Positions 43,057 to 52,837 of a stretch of DNA of 64,000 nt are shown one piece after another. The translations under genes were made by a program, and so were the position numbers. The stretch lies in NCBI RefSeq assembly GCF_900314695.1, contig NZ_OMWD01000005.1, positions 1-64,000 of the forward strand. Reading direction: 5' to 3'. The notes beneath the pieces were generated by a model. The model did not search any database. It was not told the origin of the DNA and worked only from the letters and a program-made list of their open reading frames with translations. Each line of letters opens with the position of its first letter. The first letter of the stretch is position 1. The DNA is from an uncultured Methanobrevibacter sp. (GTDB lineage Archaea > Methanobacteriota > Methanobacteria > Methanobacteriales > Methanobacteriaceae).

Positions 43057-45771
43057 ATGTCAAAAGAAGAGATTCCTAAAGACTATGACTTTAAAAAAGA
43101 AAAAGAATGGGAGAAGAAATGGGAAGATGAAAACATCTACAAATACATTGGAGATGGATCTCGTCCTAGATATGTTATTGATACTCCCCCACCATACCCA
43201 ACAGGAGCTATTCACTTAGGACATGTCCTTAATTGGGTTTACATTGATATGAATGCAAGATACAGAAGACAAAAAGGATATGATGTCTTATTCCCTCAGG
43301 GATGGGACTGCCATGGTCTTCCTACTGAGGTTAAGGTTGAAGAAACTCATGGAATCAAGAAAAATGATGTTTCAAGAGCTCAATTCAGACAGTATTGTAT
43401 TGATTTGACCACTAAAAACATTGCAAGCATGAAAGCGGACATGAAGGCAATGGGTTATTCACAAGATTGGACTCGTGAATTCGTTACAATGAATCCTGAG
43501 TATATGAAAAGAACTCAATATTCCTTTTTGAAAATGTATGAAGATGGTTTGATTTATCAAGGAAAACACCCAGTAAATTGGTGTCCTCGTTGTCAAACAG
43601 CTATTGCTTTTGCGGAAGTTGAATATTCGGACAACACTACCTTTTTAAATTATGTTAACTTCCCTCCTGCAGTTGAAGATTCATACAATGACATAGCATC
43701 TTCACAAGAATCCGGCAAGCAAGCTGACCCTAAAGAAGAGGGTATTTTAATTGCAACAACTAGGCCGGAATTGATGTCTGCATGTGTAGCGGTTGTAATT
43801 CACCCTGAAGATGAAAGATACACTCACCTTTTAGGTAAATATGTTGAAGTTCCTTTATCACACCAAAAAGTAAAAATTATTGCAGATGAAGAGGTAGATC
43901 CAGAATTTGGTACAGGTGCAGTAATGATTTGTACATTTGGGGATAAAACTGACGTAAGTTGGGTTCAAAAATATGACCTTGAAGTCATAGATGTTATTGA
44001 TGATTCGGGTACATTAACAGCTGCTGCTGGAAGATATGAAGGAATGGACCTTCAAACATGTAAAAAACAGACTATCGAAGATTTGGACAGTGAGGGCTAC
44101 TTATTGAAGAAAGAACAAGTTGATCAAAATGTAGGTCAATGCTGGAGATGTAAAACTCCTGTTGAAATTCTTCTTAAAGAACAGTGGTTTGTAGCTGTAA
44201 GAGATCTAATTGAAAAGACCAAAGTGGCAGCGAATGAAATGAATTGGGTACCTGAACACATGAAATCCCGTATGATAAACTGGGCGGATTCTATGGAATG
44301 GGACTGGTGTATTTCAAGACAGAGAATATTTGCAACACCAATTCCTGTATGGTACTGTAAAGACTGTGGAAAAGTCATTTTGCCTGAAGTTGAGGATTTA
44401 CCTATTGACCCAACTGTCGACAAGCCGAAACATGCATGTGAATGCGGATGTGAAGAGTTCGTACCGGAAGTAGATGTCTTGGACACTTGGATGGATTCAT
44501 CAATTTCACCGTTATCCATTGCAGGATGGCCTGATGAAGATTATGTAAATCATTTCCCATCAGATATTCGTCCACAAGGTCACGATATTATCCGTACATG
44601 GGCTTTTTACACTACCTTAAGATGCATAGCTCTAACAGGTCAAAAACCCTTTGATGATATTGTAATCAATGGTATGGTATTTGGTGAAGACGGAAATAAA
44701 ATGAGTAAATCAAGACCTGAGTTTGTTGTTGGACCTGAGGAGGTCATTGAAAAATATGGTGCCGACTCATTGAGAACTTGGGCGGCCAACAGTGTTCCTG
44801 GATCTGATGTAATATTTGACTGGAAGGATATTAAACACGGATACAGATTCCTTAGAAAATTCTGGAATGCATTCAGATTCATTAGCATGCAAATATTTGA
44901 TGAAGAAATATCTTATGATGATGTCAAAGATAATTTGGGTCCTATTGACTTATGGATTTTATCAAAACTCAATAACTTAAACAGAACTGTTGATGAAGCC
45001 TTTGCAGAATATAACTTTGCGGAAACAATCACTTCAATAGAAAGATTCTTCTGGCATGATTTCTGTGATGAATATATTGAAGCTGTAAAATACAGATTAT
45101 ACACAGATGTTTCAGATGAGTCAAGACGTGCTGCAAAATACACATTAAGAACTGTTGTTGAGACCTCTTTAAAATTATTAGCTCCAATAGCTCCATTTTT
45201 CACAGAGGAAGTATATCAATACTTCTCAGACGAATCAATTCACACAACTTCATGGCCTGAAGTATATGATGAATTAATCAATGAGGAAATGGAGAACAAA
45301 GGAGAAACCACTGTCGAGTTAATCGATGAAGTAAGGAGATTCAAATCATCTGCAAAAATACCATTAAATGCTGAACTTTCTGAAGTCAATGTTTACACTT
45401 CAGATGAAGATTTAGTTGATGTATTTAATCAATTCGATGCAGATATTAAAGGAACTTTAAAAATCAATGACTTGGCAATTAGCTCTGGAAAACCTGAAGT
45501 CCATGAGAAAATAATCGAAGTCGAACCGGACATGTCTCAAATTGGACCGAAATTCAAAGGTGATGCAGGTAAAATCATCGGTTATTTAAAATCCACTCCA
45601 ATTGATGAAATTGGAAGCGTTTTAGATGAATCACATGAGCTAACCATTGGGGATATTGTAGTTCCTGAAGACATGTTAAACATCAAAAAGGAGATTGTCG
45701 GAGCATCCGGTAAAAAGGTGGATATCCTACAATCTGAAAACTTGGATATGATTGTGGAAGTAATTAGATAA
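43057..45771 (+). CDS. valS: Valyl-tRNA synthetase
   Basis: 904 residues. HIGH is PYPTGAIHLGHVLNW near residue 48; KMSKS is GNKMSKSRPEF near 550. The editing domain (TTRPELMSACVAVVIHPED) and a zinc region CPRCQTAIAF and CGKVILPEVED are present. The ATG follows AGGAGAAAATAT. Its 3' end overlaps the convergent membrane gene by 8 bases. Confidence 0.96.
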   Translation: MSKEEIPKDYDFKKEKEWEKKWEDENIYKYIGDGSRPRYVIDTPPPYPTGAIHLGHVLNWVYIDMNARYRRQKGYDVLFPQGWDCHGLPTEVKVEETHGIKKNDVSRAQFRQYCIDLTTKNIASMKADMKAMGYSQDWTREFVTMNPEYMKRTQYSFLKMYEDGLIYQGKHPVNWCPRCQTAIAFAEVEYSDNTTFLNYVNFPPAVEDSYNDIASSQESGKQADPKEEGILIATTRPELMSACVAVVIHPEDERYTHLLGKYVEVPLSHQKVKIIADEEVDPEFGTGAVMICTFGDKTDVSWVQKYDLEVIDVIDDSGTLTAAAGRYEGMDLQTCKKQTIEDLDSEGYLLKKEQVDQNVGQCWRCKTPVEILLKEQWFVAVRDLIEKTKVAANEMNWVPEHMKSRMINWADSMEWDWCISRQRIFATPIPVWYCKDCGKVILPEVEDLPIDPTVDKPKHACECGCEEFVPEVDVLDTWMDSSISPLSIAGWPDEDYVNHFPSDIRPQGHDIIRTWAFYTTLRCIALTGQKPFDDIVINGMVFGEDGNKMSKSRPEFVVGPEEVIEKYGADSLRTWAANSVPGSDVIFDWKDIKHGYRFLRKFWNAFRFISMQIFDEEISYDDVKDNLGPIDLWILSKLNNLNRTVDEAFAEYNFAETITSIERFFWHDFCDEYIEAVKYRLYTDVSDESRRAAKYTLRTVVETSLKLLAPIAPFFTEEVYQYFSDESIHTTSWPEVYDELINEEMENKGETTVELIDEVRRFKSSAKIPLNAELSEVNVYTSDEDLVDVFNQFDADIKGTLKINDLAISSGKPEVHEKIIEVEPDMSQIGPKFKGDAGKIIGYLKSTPIDEIGSVLDESHELTIGDIVVPEDMLNIKKEIVGASGKKVDILQSENLDMIVEVIR

Positions 45772-46366
45772 TTACTTTCCCATTAACTTTTTTTAATATT
45801 GATGATATTGCATAAGTTATGGCAAAAATAAGTACTGTCCATATTATTGAATGGATTATTGGCTGATTGTGAACCAATAAGAATGGATAAGGGCCTTTCA
45901 CTATTTTTAAAATGTTTAAACTAATCATGATTATTCCATATATTGCCGTAAAATACAGTCCTTGAATTGCATGCAGGTTTTCATATCTTTCAAGAAAAAC
46001 AAAGGATATGATTGCTAAAACTGGACATAATGTGTGGTGGTATAGCATAGATTCATGGAATAATAAATGATACAGTCCTAATTCAGTTGTCCACGACAGT
46101 ACTGTTAAAACGATTATTAATGTTAATGTTGTTGAAACAATTGCAATGTATCTGAAAGATTTAAACCATGATGGTATTTCATTATTTTTTGAAATTTGGA
46201 TTAAAATGATTATGGATGATAGCAATAACAATAGATTGCTGTCTTCGGTATAATATTCTAGTGATGTAATTCCCATTTCTTTAAAAACTAATACAAATCC
46301 CATAATCTCTAAAATAATTATCAACAGGTTTATTAGTATATTGATATTTTTATGTGTGGTTTTCAT
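45764..46366 (-). CDS. Six-helix membrane protein resembling the AIG1/ADTRP (Pr6Pr) family
   Basis: 200 residues with six helices. EYYTEDSNLLLLLSSI and ESMLYHHTLCPVLAIISFVFLE resemble the YxTxxSN and HHxxxP motifs of AIG1/ADTRP proteins, whose Thr and His are catalytic in lipid hydrolysis. This assignment is by motif resemblance only. The gene is convergent with valS, sharing 8 bases. Confidence 0.55.
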   Translation of the reverse strand: MKTTHKNINILINLLIIILEIMGFVLVFKEMGITSLEYYTEDSNLLLLLSSIIILIQISKNNEIPSWFKSFRYIAIVSTTLTLIIVLTVLSWTTELGLYHLLFHESMLYHHTLCPVLAIISFVFLERYENLHAIQGLYFTAIYGIIMISLNILKIVKGPYPFLLVHNQPIIHSIIWTVLIFAITYAISSILKKVNGKVII

Positions 46367-46424
46367 TTTTTAATCTCTTATTAAATAATTATTTCAATCT
46401 TATTCGAGGTCATTTTCTATTTCT

Positions 46425-46631
46425 TTAGTTTTCAGTTACATTTAATAATGCATTATTGAATATTATATTCGACAATTTATATCCATTTTTATAAATGAAA
46501 TCAGTTAATGGGGTGTTATTTCCTCTTATTTTCAACATTTCTTTTTCAATATCAAAGCATAGCCCTCATATTTTTTTGTGTTGAATTTTCCAAAATGAAT
46601 CAGTCAAATCTTTTTTAAATATTTTTTTCAT
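46425..46631 (-). pseudogene. Short degraded reading frame with one internal TGA
   Basis: ATG 46631 opens MKKIFKKDLTDSFWKIQHKKI, a TGA at 46566-46568, then GLCFDIEKEMLKIRGN...NIIFNNALLNVTEN to a TAA at 46425. Codon use looks protein-like. It could be a broken small gene or coincidence. I recognise no family. Confidence 0.35.
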
Positions 46632-46995
46632 GTTTTTAACTTTGTTGTACAAGAATTTTCAGGTTTCTACAACAGGGGAGGTTAAATATATTCAATGTTA
46701 ATCTCAAGTAATACATTTAAGCACAAGTAAGTATGAACTGACTCATATATAAAATTTTTCAGTGAAAATACTTAATCACATCTTTAAAATAATAACTAGA
46801 AGTTTATTTTAAAAAATAACTTTATTAAATCTTTAATTTAATTTTTTTGTATATTTAAGATATTATCAATATATTTTTTTAAAGTTCATATTGTTCTTGA
46901 ACACATTCCAAAAATTTAATTAAGTATCTTTTTTAAACTGTATAATAAGAAAGTAAAGAAGAAACGTAATTTTAATATATTTTCGGTAGGGTAAA
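46632..46995. other. Gene-free promoter region of aroA
   Basis: About 360 very AT-rich bases. GGGGAGG at about 46675-46681 precedes only a 12-codon frame, so it is not taken as a gene. The aroA ATG is preceded by GGTAGGGTAAA. Confidence 0.5.
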
Positions 46996-48318
46996 ATGAT
47001 TCTTAAGGTTAAAAATATTTCAGAAATTGGGGGTGTTGTAAAGGCTCCTCCTTCCAAAAGCTATTCTCACAGAGCAATAATACTGGCGGCACTGTCTAAA
47101 GGTACTTCTAAACTATATGATATGCTATACTCAGAAGACACTTTGGCTTCAATAAGGGTTTGTAAAGCGTTAGGTGCTAAAATAAATAAAAATGATAATT
47201 ATTTAGAAGTTACTGGAACTGGGGGAAAATTGCATAATTATTCTGAAAATCCAATTGATTTGGCAAATTCTGGAACTACGTTACGATTGATGACATCAGT
47301 CTCTGCTTTGAGTGATAATGAAGTTATATTGACTGGTGATGACTCTTTAAAGACTCGTCCAATGGGACTACTTATGAATGCTTTGGAACCTTTGGGAGTC
47401 AAAACTAAATCTTTAAATGATAATGACAAAGCGCCGATATTGATTAAACCAGGATATGGTGGTGGCGAAACTAATATTATGGGTAATGTTAGTTCACAGT
47501 TTATTTCATCAATTATTATATCTTCACCATTATCCAAAAATGGTGTAACATTATATGTGTTGCCTGAATTTAAATCAAAGCCTTATGTAAATATGACTTT
47601 AGATATAATGAGAAAATTCGGTGTTAGAACACTAAGTGGATATTATCTAAAGCATGATGAATGCGATAAACAACATCAAGGTTGCAGAATTGATGAATTT
47701 AAGGTTAAAAAACAGTCTTATTTAGCTTGTGATTATACTGTAGAAGGTGATTATTCATCAGCATCTTATCTTTTAGCTTTAATTGCCATAAATGGTGGAA
47801 AAGCCAAAATTAAGAACTTGTTTAGGGATTCAAAACAGGGTGATAAATACATTTTGGAAATCCTGCAGAATATGGGTGCTACAATTATCCGTGGTGAGGA
47901 TTATGTTGAAATTGCATCAAATGGTGATTTAAAAGCTATTGATGTTGATTTATCAAATGCTCCTGATTTATTGATAACTGTGGCAGTACTTGCGGCAATG
48001 GCTCAAGGAACTACCAATATTACTGGTGTGGCTCATGCAAGAGTAAAGGAAACTGATAGAATTGACACTACTTGCCGTGAACTTGAAAAACTGGGCTGTG
48101 TTCTTGAAGAGCATGAGGATGGAATGACCATAACTGGTGGCGTTGAATCAGGTGTTGTGGATTCTCATGGAGATCATCGTTTAGCTATGGCATTTTCATT
48201 AATCGGTCTCAAGCATGACATAAAGATTACTGATGGAGAAGTCTTTGATGTGTCTTTTCCTAATTTTATTGAAAGTATGGCTGAACTTGGATTTGAATTG
48301 GAGTTAGAAAATGAATAA
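46996..48318 (+). CDS. aroA: 3-phosphoshikimate 1-carboxyvinyltransferase (EPSP synthase)
   Basis: 440 residues. PPSKSYSHRAIILAALS near the N-terminus binds shikimate-3-phosphate. NSGTTLRLMTS near residue 89 is the PEP site, and the C-terminal KETDRI and SHGDHRLAMAFSLIGL are family signatures. It catalyses the sixth step of the shikimate pathway. The endonuclease III gene overlaps its end by 8 bases. Confidence 0.95.
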   Translation: MILKVKNISEIGGVVKAPPSKSYSHRAIILAALSKGTSKLYDMLYSEDTLASIRVCKALGAKINKNDNYLEVTGTGGKLHNYSENPIDLANSGTTLRLMTSVSALSDNEVILTGDDSLKTRPMGLLMNALEPLGVKTKSLNDNDKAPILIKPGYGGGETNIMGNVSSQFISSIIISSPLSKNGVTLYVLPEFKSKPYVNMTLDIMRKFGVRTLSGYYLKHDECDKQHQGCRIDEFKVKKQSYLACDYTVEGDYSSASYLLALIAINGGKAKIKNLFRDSKQGDKYILEILQNMGATIIRGEDYVEIASNGDLKAIDVDLSNAPDLLITVAVLAAMAQGTTNITGVAHARVKETDRIDTTCRELEKLGCVLEEHEDGMTITGGVESGVVDSHGDHRLAMAFSLIGLKHDIKITDGEVFDVSFPNFIESMAELGFELELENE

Positions 48319-48940
48319 AGAGGAAAGGGTAATTGAACTTATCAATCAATTGGAAAATACTTTTGAGATTAGAACATTTTTGGACCATGACCCTTATAAG
48401 GTATTGGTCAGAACAATTTTATCCCAAAGAACAAGGGATGAAAATACAGATCAAGCTACTAATAATCTATTTGAGAAGTATCCAGATATTTATGCAGTGG
48501 TTGATGCCCCAATTGATGACGTTAAAGAGTTAATAAGGCCGGCTGGATTTTATAATGTTAAAGCTGCAAGGATACAGGAAGTTTCACAAATCTTGATTGA
48601 CCAGTATGGTGGGGAAGTTCCGGATACTGTTGATGAGCTTGTTAAGCTTCCAGGTGTTGGTCGTAAAACAGCTAATTGTGTTATGGTTTTTGCCTTTGAA
48701 CTTCCGGCAATTCCCGTTGACACTCATGTTCACAGAATATCTAATCGTTTGGGATTGGTTGACACAAAAGATCCTGAAGATACTGAAGTTGAATTATGCA
48801 AAATCGCTCCTGAGGATTTATGGATTAAACTGAATGATTTGATGGTTCAATTTGGTCAAAATATCTGCAAGCCGATTGGTCCTCAGTGCGAGATTTGCCC
48901 CTGTACTGAAATCTGCGATTATTACAAATATAATATTTGA
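48311..48940 (+). CDS. nth: Endonuclease III (DNA glycosylase/AP lyase)
   Basis: 209 residues. The helix-hairpin-helix LPGVGRKTANCVM (about residue 112) carries the catalytic Lys, and the catalytic Asp is in PVDTHVHRISNRLG. The [4Fe-4S] loop is C-KPIGPQ-C-EI-C-PCTEI-C at the end. It removes oxidised pyrimidines from DNA. Confidence 0.94.
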   Translation: MNKEERVIELINQLENTFEIRTFLDHDPYKVLVRTILSQRTRDENTDQATNNLFEKYPDIYAVVDAPIDDVKELIRPAGFYNVKAARIQEVSQILIDQYGGEVPDTVDELVKLPGVGRKTANCVMVFAFELPAIPVDTHVHRISNRLGLVDTKDPEDTEVELCKIAPEDLWIKLNDLMVQFGQNICKPIGPQCEICPCTEICDYYKYNI

Positions 48941-48966
48941 TTTTTTCAACTTATTTTTTTTAGTTA

Positions 48967-49028
48967 TACCAAAACATTTATTAAGTAAAACAATGTTATA
49001 TAACAATAGTTATAATAACATCTGTTAT
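48967..49028. promoter_or_regulatory. cysK promoter with two ATAAC-N4-GTTAT operators
   Basis: TACCAAAACATTTAT (48967-48981) is identical to a block in the metY promoter. Two perfect inverted repeats follow: ATAAC-AATA-GTTAT (49000-49013) and ATAAC-ATCT-GTTAT (49015-49028), 15 bases centre to centre. They lie about 70 bases before the cysK ATG. Confidence 0.65.
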
Positions 49029-49094
49029 ATAACTTCAAAATAACCCTTTTAATATACCATTAAAAACAATTAATATAATAGGAGAATGAAAATT

Positions 49095-50042
49095 ATGGCA
49101 AATATACCAGAATTAAAAAGAGGAGTATTGGATAGCATTACTGATGCTATTGGAAACACTCCAATCGTAAGATTAAATAATTTAACCGAAGGATTAGAAG
49201 CAGAAGTTGACGTAAAAATTGAATCATTTAACCCAACAGGAAGTGTAAAAGACCGTGTTGCAGTTGCAATGATTGAAGATGCAGAAGAAAAAGGTTCACT
49301 TAAACCTGGTGCAACCATAATTGAGCCAACCAGTGGAAACACAGGTATTGGTCTCGCATTTGCAGCGGCTGCAAAAGGTTATAAATTAATTTTAACCATG
49401 CCTGACACCATGTCTATTGAAAGAAGAAAGTTCCTAAGTGTTTTAGGGGCTGAACTTGTTTTAACTCCTGGTTCTGAAGGAATGGGTGGAGCTATTGCAA
49501 AAGCAAAAGAACTCAATGAAGAAACTGAAGGATCAATCATTTTAGGCCAATTCGACAACCCTGCAAACGTTAAAATCCATGCTGAAACCACTGCTCAGGA
49601 AATCCTAAGGGACACTGAAGGCAAAGTTGACATTGTTATCGGCGGTGTAGGTACTGGAGGTACAATCACTGGAATTGGTAAAGTTTTAAAAGATGCTGTT
49701 CCAGGCGTAAAAATTGTTGCAGTTGAACCAAAAGATTCTCAAACTTTAGGAAAAGGAGAAAAAGGGCCTCACAAAATTCAGGGAATCGGTGCAGGATTTG
49801 TACCTTCAATCTATGATGCAAGCGTAATTGATGAAATAATTCCTGTTGAAAATGAAGATGCTGGAAATACTTTACTTGCACTTGCTAAAGAGGAAGGTAT
49901 ATTTTCCGGTATTTCGTCTGGAGCTGCAACTTGGGCAGCATTGGATTTGGCTAAAAAAGAAGAAAATAAAGGTAAAAGGATAATTGCTATTTTACCGGAT
50001 AACGGTGAAAGATATCTCTCTGTAGACTGGTTATTTGATTAA
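49095..50042 (+). CDS. cysK: Cysteine synthase
   Basis: 315 residues. SITDAIGNTPIVRLNNL starts the fold, the PLP lysine is in FNPTGSVKDRVA (about residue 43), SGNTGIGLAF binds substrate, and GVGTGGTITGIGKVL binds the PLP phosphate. The enzyme forms cysteine from O-acetylserine and sulfide. ATG 49095 is ten bases after AGGAG; an ATG at 49086 is too close to it. It is in an operon with cysE and an HTH gene. Methanogens without this route use SepCysS. Confidence 0.95.
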   Translation: MANIPELKRGVLDSITDAIGNTPIVRLNNLTEGLEAEVDVKIESFNPTGSVKDRVAVAMIEDAEEKGSLKPGATIIEPTSGNTGIGLAFAAAAKGYKLILTMPDTMSIERRKFLSVLGAELVLTPGSEGMGGAIAKAKELNEETEGSIILGQFDNPANVKIHAETTAQEILRDTEGKVDIVIGGVGTGGTITGIGKVLKDAVPGVKIVAVEPKDSQTLGKGEKGPHKIQGIGAGFVPSIYDASVIDEIIPVENEDAGNTLLALAKEEGIFSGISSGAATWAALDLAKKEENKGKRIIAILPDNGERYLSVDWLFD

Positions 50043-50101
50043 GAATAACTATTTATACTATATGTTATATTATATAATATTATAAAATTTGGAGATTTCA
50101 A

Positions 50102-50806
50102 ATGTTCGATGGTTTAAGGAGTGAAATTCAAGCTGTTAAAGATAAAGACCCTGCAGCACGTTCTACATTGGAAATATTTTTGTGCTATCCAGGTTTTTAT
50201 GCCTTGATATTTCATAGAGTAAGTCACTGGTTATGGAACCACTCCCTTAAACTTCTTGCCCGTATGAATTCCAATTTGGCCAGATTCATTACTGGAATTG
50301 AAATTCATCCTGGAGCAACATTTGGAAAAAGAGTTTTCATTGACCATGGAATGGGTGTTGTTGTTGGTGAAACAGCTATTGTTGGTGATGATGTATTAAT
50401 CTATCAGGGAGTAATCCTTGGTGGTACTAGTACTGAAAAAACAAAGAGACATCCTACCATTGAAGATGGAGTGATTATTGGAGCCGGTGCTAAAGTAATG
50501 GGTAACATTACTATTGGAAAATATTCTAAAATCGGTACTGGTGCAGTCGTTTTGAAGGATGTTCCTCCAGAATCCACATGTGTGGGAGTTCCAGGTCGCA
50601 TAGTCAAGCATAAAGGTGTACGCAAGAAAGTTGACCTTGACCACGATAAACTTCCAGACCCTGTTGCTGATGCATTGAGGACACTTGAAAAGCATCTTCA
50701 AGACAATGATAAACGCTTTGAGATTTTATTTGAAAAACATGGAATTTGTTTAACTGAAGATATCAGAGATGAACAAGAAGATCTCGAGGATCTGTTTAAA
50801 AAATAG
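50102..50806 (+). CDS. cysE: Serine O-acetyltransferase
   Basis: 234 residues. A helical N-terminus is followed by the left-handed beta-helix of hexapeptide repeats: IHPGATFGKRVFIDHGMGVVVGETA, VIIGAGAKVMGNITIGKYSKIG. His in HPGA and DHGMG are catalytic. It makes O-acetylserine for cysK 60 bases upstream. The long C-terminal tail (DEQEDLEDLF) differs from the bacterial -GI end that docks in CysK. Confidence 0.94.
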   Translation: MFDGLRSEIQAVKDKDPAARSTLEIFLCYPGFYALIFHRVSHWLWNHSLKLLARMNSNLARFITGIEIHPGATFGKRVFIDHGMGVVVGETAIVGDDVLIYQGVILGGTSTEKTKRHPTIEDGVIIGAGAKVMGNITIGKYSKIGTGAVVLKDVPPESTCVGVPGRIVKHKGVRKKVDLDHDKLPDPVADALRTLEKHLQDNDKRFEILFEKHGICLTEDIRDEQEDLEDLFKK

Positions 50807-50817
50807 AAGGGATTTTT

Positions 50818-51198
50818 ATGAAACCACCTTGTGAAATTGTAGTATGGTATGTAATACCGGCAATTAGATCTGAACTAGCAAAAGAACTTTTAAACTTAGG
50901 AATGAAACAAAAGGATGTTTCTGAGCTTATGGACATAACCCAACCTGCAGTATCTCAATATATTACTGATAAGAGAGGTAGTGGAATTAAGCTTGATGAT
51001 AATGTAAGGAGCATGATTCATGAATTTGCTCGTGAATTATCTGAAGGTGAAGCTACCAAAGCAGATTTAATTCCAAGAACCTGTAAAATTTGTAAAAACG
51101 TGAGAACTATTGATGTATTGGAACAACTTGACATTGATAAATCTGAACTTGGTGATGATTGTAAAAGTTGTATTGGTTCCGAACTTGAAGCTAAGTAA
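50818..51198 (+). CDS. HTH transcriptional regulator with two CxxC motifs, in the cysteine operon
   Basis: 126 residues. PPCEIVVWYVIPAIRSELAKELL starts a COG2522-type regulator; the HTH is MKQKDVSELMDITQPAVSQYIT (about residues 31-52). The C-terminal part has CKICKN and CKSC (about residues 84 and 117), which could bind an iron-sulfur cluster or zinc. It starts 12 bases after cysE. Position and cysteines make it a candidate sulfur or redox sensor for the ATAAC-N4-GTTAT sites. That link is inference. Confidence 0.82.
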   Translation: MKPPCEIVVWYVIPAIRSELAKELLNLGMKQKDVSELMDITQPAVSQYITDKRGSGIKLDDNVRSMIHEFARELSEGEATKADLIPRTCKICKNVRTIDVLEQLDIDKSELGDDCKSCIGSELEAK

Positions 51199-51276
51199 AT
51201 TTGTAAAATATTGGAAAAAATAGTAAACTTTATAAACTATTAATTACCAATATTTTATTATCCTATTAATTTTAGT

Positions 51277-51348
51277 GGCAAGTTTACCGAGTGGCTTAGG
51301 TGTGTGGCTGCAGACCATAATACGGGGGTTCAAGTCCCTCACTTGCCT
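51277..51348 (+). tRNA. tRNA-Cys (GCA)
   Basis: A 72-base cloverleaf: acceptor GGCAAGT/ACTTGCC, anticodon stem TGTGG/CCATA with loop CTGCAGA (anticodon GCA), T-arm GGGGG-TTCAAGT-CCCTC, discriminator T. CCA is not encoded. It lies between the cysteine biosynthesis operon and cysS. Confidence 0.88.
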
Positions 51349-51380
51349 TTTACAATTACTATTTTTTTGAGGTTATTTTT

Positions 51381-52727
51381 ATGGACGTCTATTCAACTTT
51401 AACTCGCAGTAAAGAGGATTTTGTAACTATTAATAAAAACAGAGTTAACTTATTTGTATGCGGTCCAACTGTTTATGATGATGCACACATTGGACATGGA
51501 AGGACATACATTTCTTTTGATACAATTAAAAGATATTTGGAATACAGTGGATATGCAGTATTTTACATTCAAAACATTACTGACATTGATGATAAGATTA
51601 TTAACAGATCAAAAGAAAGTGGAATTCCGGCACATGAGTTAGCCAGAAAATTTGAAAGAAGATATATTGAAGACATGAACAAATTAAATGTCAACGGTGT
51701 TAATTTATTTGCAAGAGCAACTGATCATGTTGATGAAATATTGGATCAAATTCAAAGATTGATTGATAAAGGATTCGCTTATGAAACCGAAGATGGGGTT
51801 TACTTTGAAATTGAAAAATTCCCTGAATTTGGTAAATTATCCAACAGAAATATTGAAGAGCTGGAATCTCACAGAGATTTGGCAGATACAACCAAGAAAA
51901 ATCCGCAGGACTTTGCGCTTTGGAAAAAACGTGAAGGTGTAGATGAACCTACCTGGCCGTCCCCATGGGGTGACGGAAGACCTGGATGGCACATTGAAGA
52001 TACAGCAATTACTGAATACTACTTTGGACCACAGTATGATGCACACGGCGGAGGTCTTGACTTGATTTTCCCACACCACGAAGCTGAAATTACTCAAATG
52101 GAAGCTGTAAGTGGAAAAGCACCTATGGTAAAGTTCTGGTTGCATACTGGATTTTTAAACGTTAATGGAGAAAAAATGTCAAAATCACTCAATAACTTCA
52201 TTACTATCCGTGAATTATTGAAAGACTATGCTCCTGAAACATTCAGATTCTTCGTACTTTCAACCCACTACAGAAGTCCAATTGACTTTTCAAAGGATTC
52301 ACTTCACCAATCTGAAAAAAGTTTGGACAGAATCAGGAAATACTATGAGCTTTTAGATGTTGAAGTGGGAGATGAATCTTATGAATCAGATGTGTTGGCT
52401 CATCACAAGAAAGAATTCTTTGACAGCATGGACGATGACTTTAATACTCCAAAAGCTATTGCATCAATCTTTGGTTTAATCAATGATACCAAAAACGAGT
52501 TAGACTCATTATCAGATGATGATAAGAAAGCTATTAAATCATTCCTTGATGATGCTGCACATATTTTTGGTGTAAGCTTCGAACTTGAAGATGTAAATGC
52601 CGGATCTGATGATTTGCTTGATTTGATTTCAGAAGTAAGATCAGAACTAAGGGCTAATAAGCAATATGATTTATCTGATAAAATTCGTGACAGTTTACAA
52701 TCTTTAGGCTATGAAATTAATGATTAA
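51381..52727 (+). CDS. cysS: Cysteinyl-tRNA synthetase
   Basis: 448 residues. HIGH-type motif VYDDAHIGHGRTY is near residue 34, KMSKS is EKMSKSLNNF near 263, and zinc ligands are C (FVCGPTVY) and the GGGLDLIFPHHEAE loop. It charges the tRNA-Cys encoded 32 bases upstream. That both are neighbours is a striking arrangement. The ATG follows GAGGT. Confidence 0.96.
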   Translation: MDVYSTLTRSKEDFVTINKNRVNLFVCGPTVYDDAHIGHGRTYISFDTIKRYLEYSGYAVFYIQNITDIDDKIINRSKESGIPAHELARKFERRYIEDMNKLNVNGVNLFARATDHVDEILDQIQRLIDKGFAYETEDGVYFEIEKFPEFGKLSNRNIEELESHRDLADTTKKNPQDFALWKKREGVDEPTWPSPWGDGRPGWHIEDTAITEYYFGPQYDAHGGGLDLIFPHHEAEITQMEAVSGKAPMVKFWLHTGFLNVNGEKMSKSLNNFITIRELLKDYAPETFRFFVLSTHYRSPIDFSKDSLHQSEKSLDRIRKYYELLDVEVGDESYESDVLAHHKKEFFDSMDDDFNTPKAIASIFGLINDTKNELDSLSDDDKKAIKSFLDDAAHIFGVSFELEDVNAGSDDLLDLISEVRSELRANKQYDLSDKIRDSLQSLGYEIND

Positions 52728-52750
52728 GGAGATTTTTTCTCCTTTTTTTT
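52726..52750 (+). terminator. Hairpin and T-run after cysS
   Basis: AAGGAGA pairs with TCTCCTT around five T, followed by more T. It overlaps the cysS stop. Confidence 0.65.
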
Positions 52751-52837
52751 CAAAACATGATGTAAATTATTTTTAACATTTCAGAACAATATTTTTTTTG
52801 TTTTGACTATTTTATTGGTTATAATAATAGTAAATGT

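Noticed and set aside
46675..46735. Short frame after GGGGAGG upstream of aroA
   Set aside because: Only 12 codons and about 15 bases from the ribosome site.
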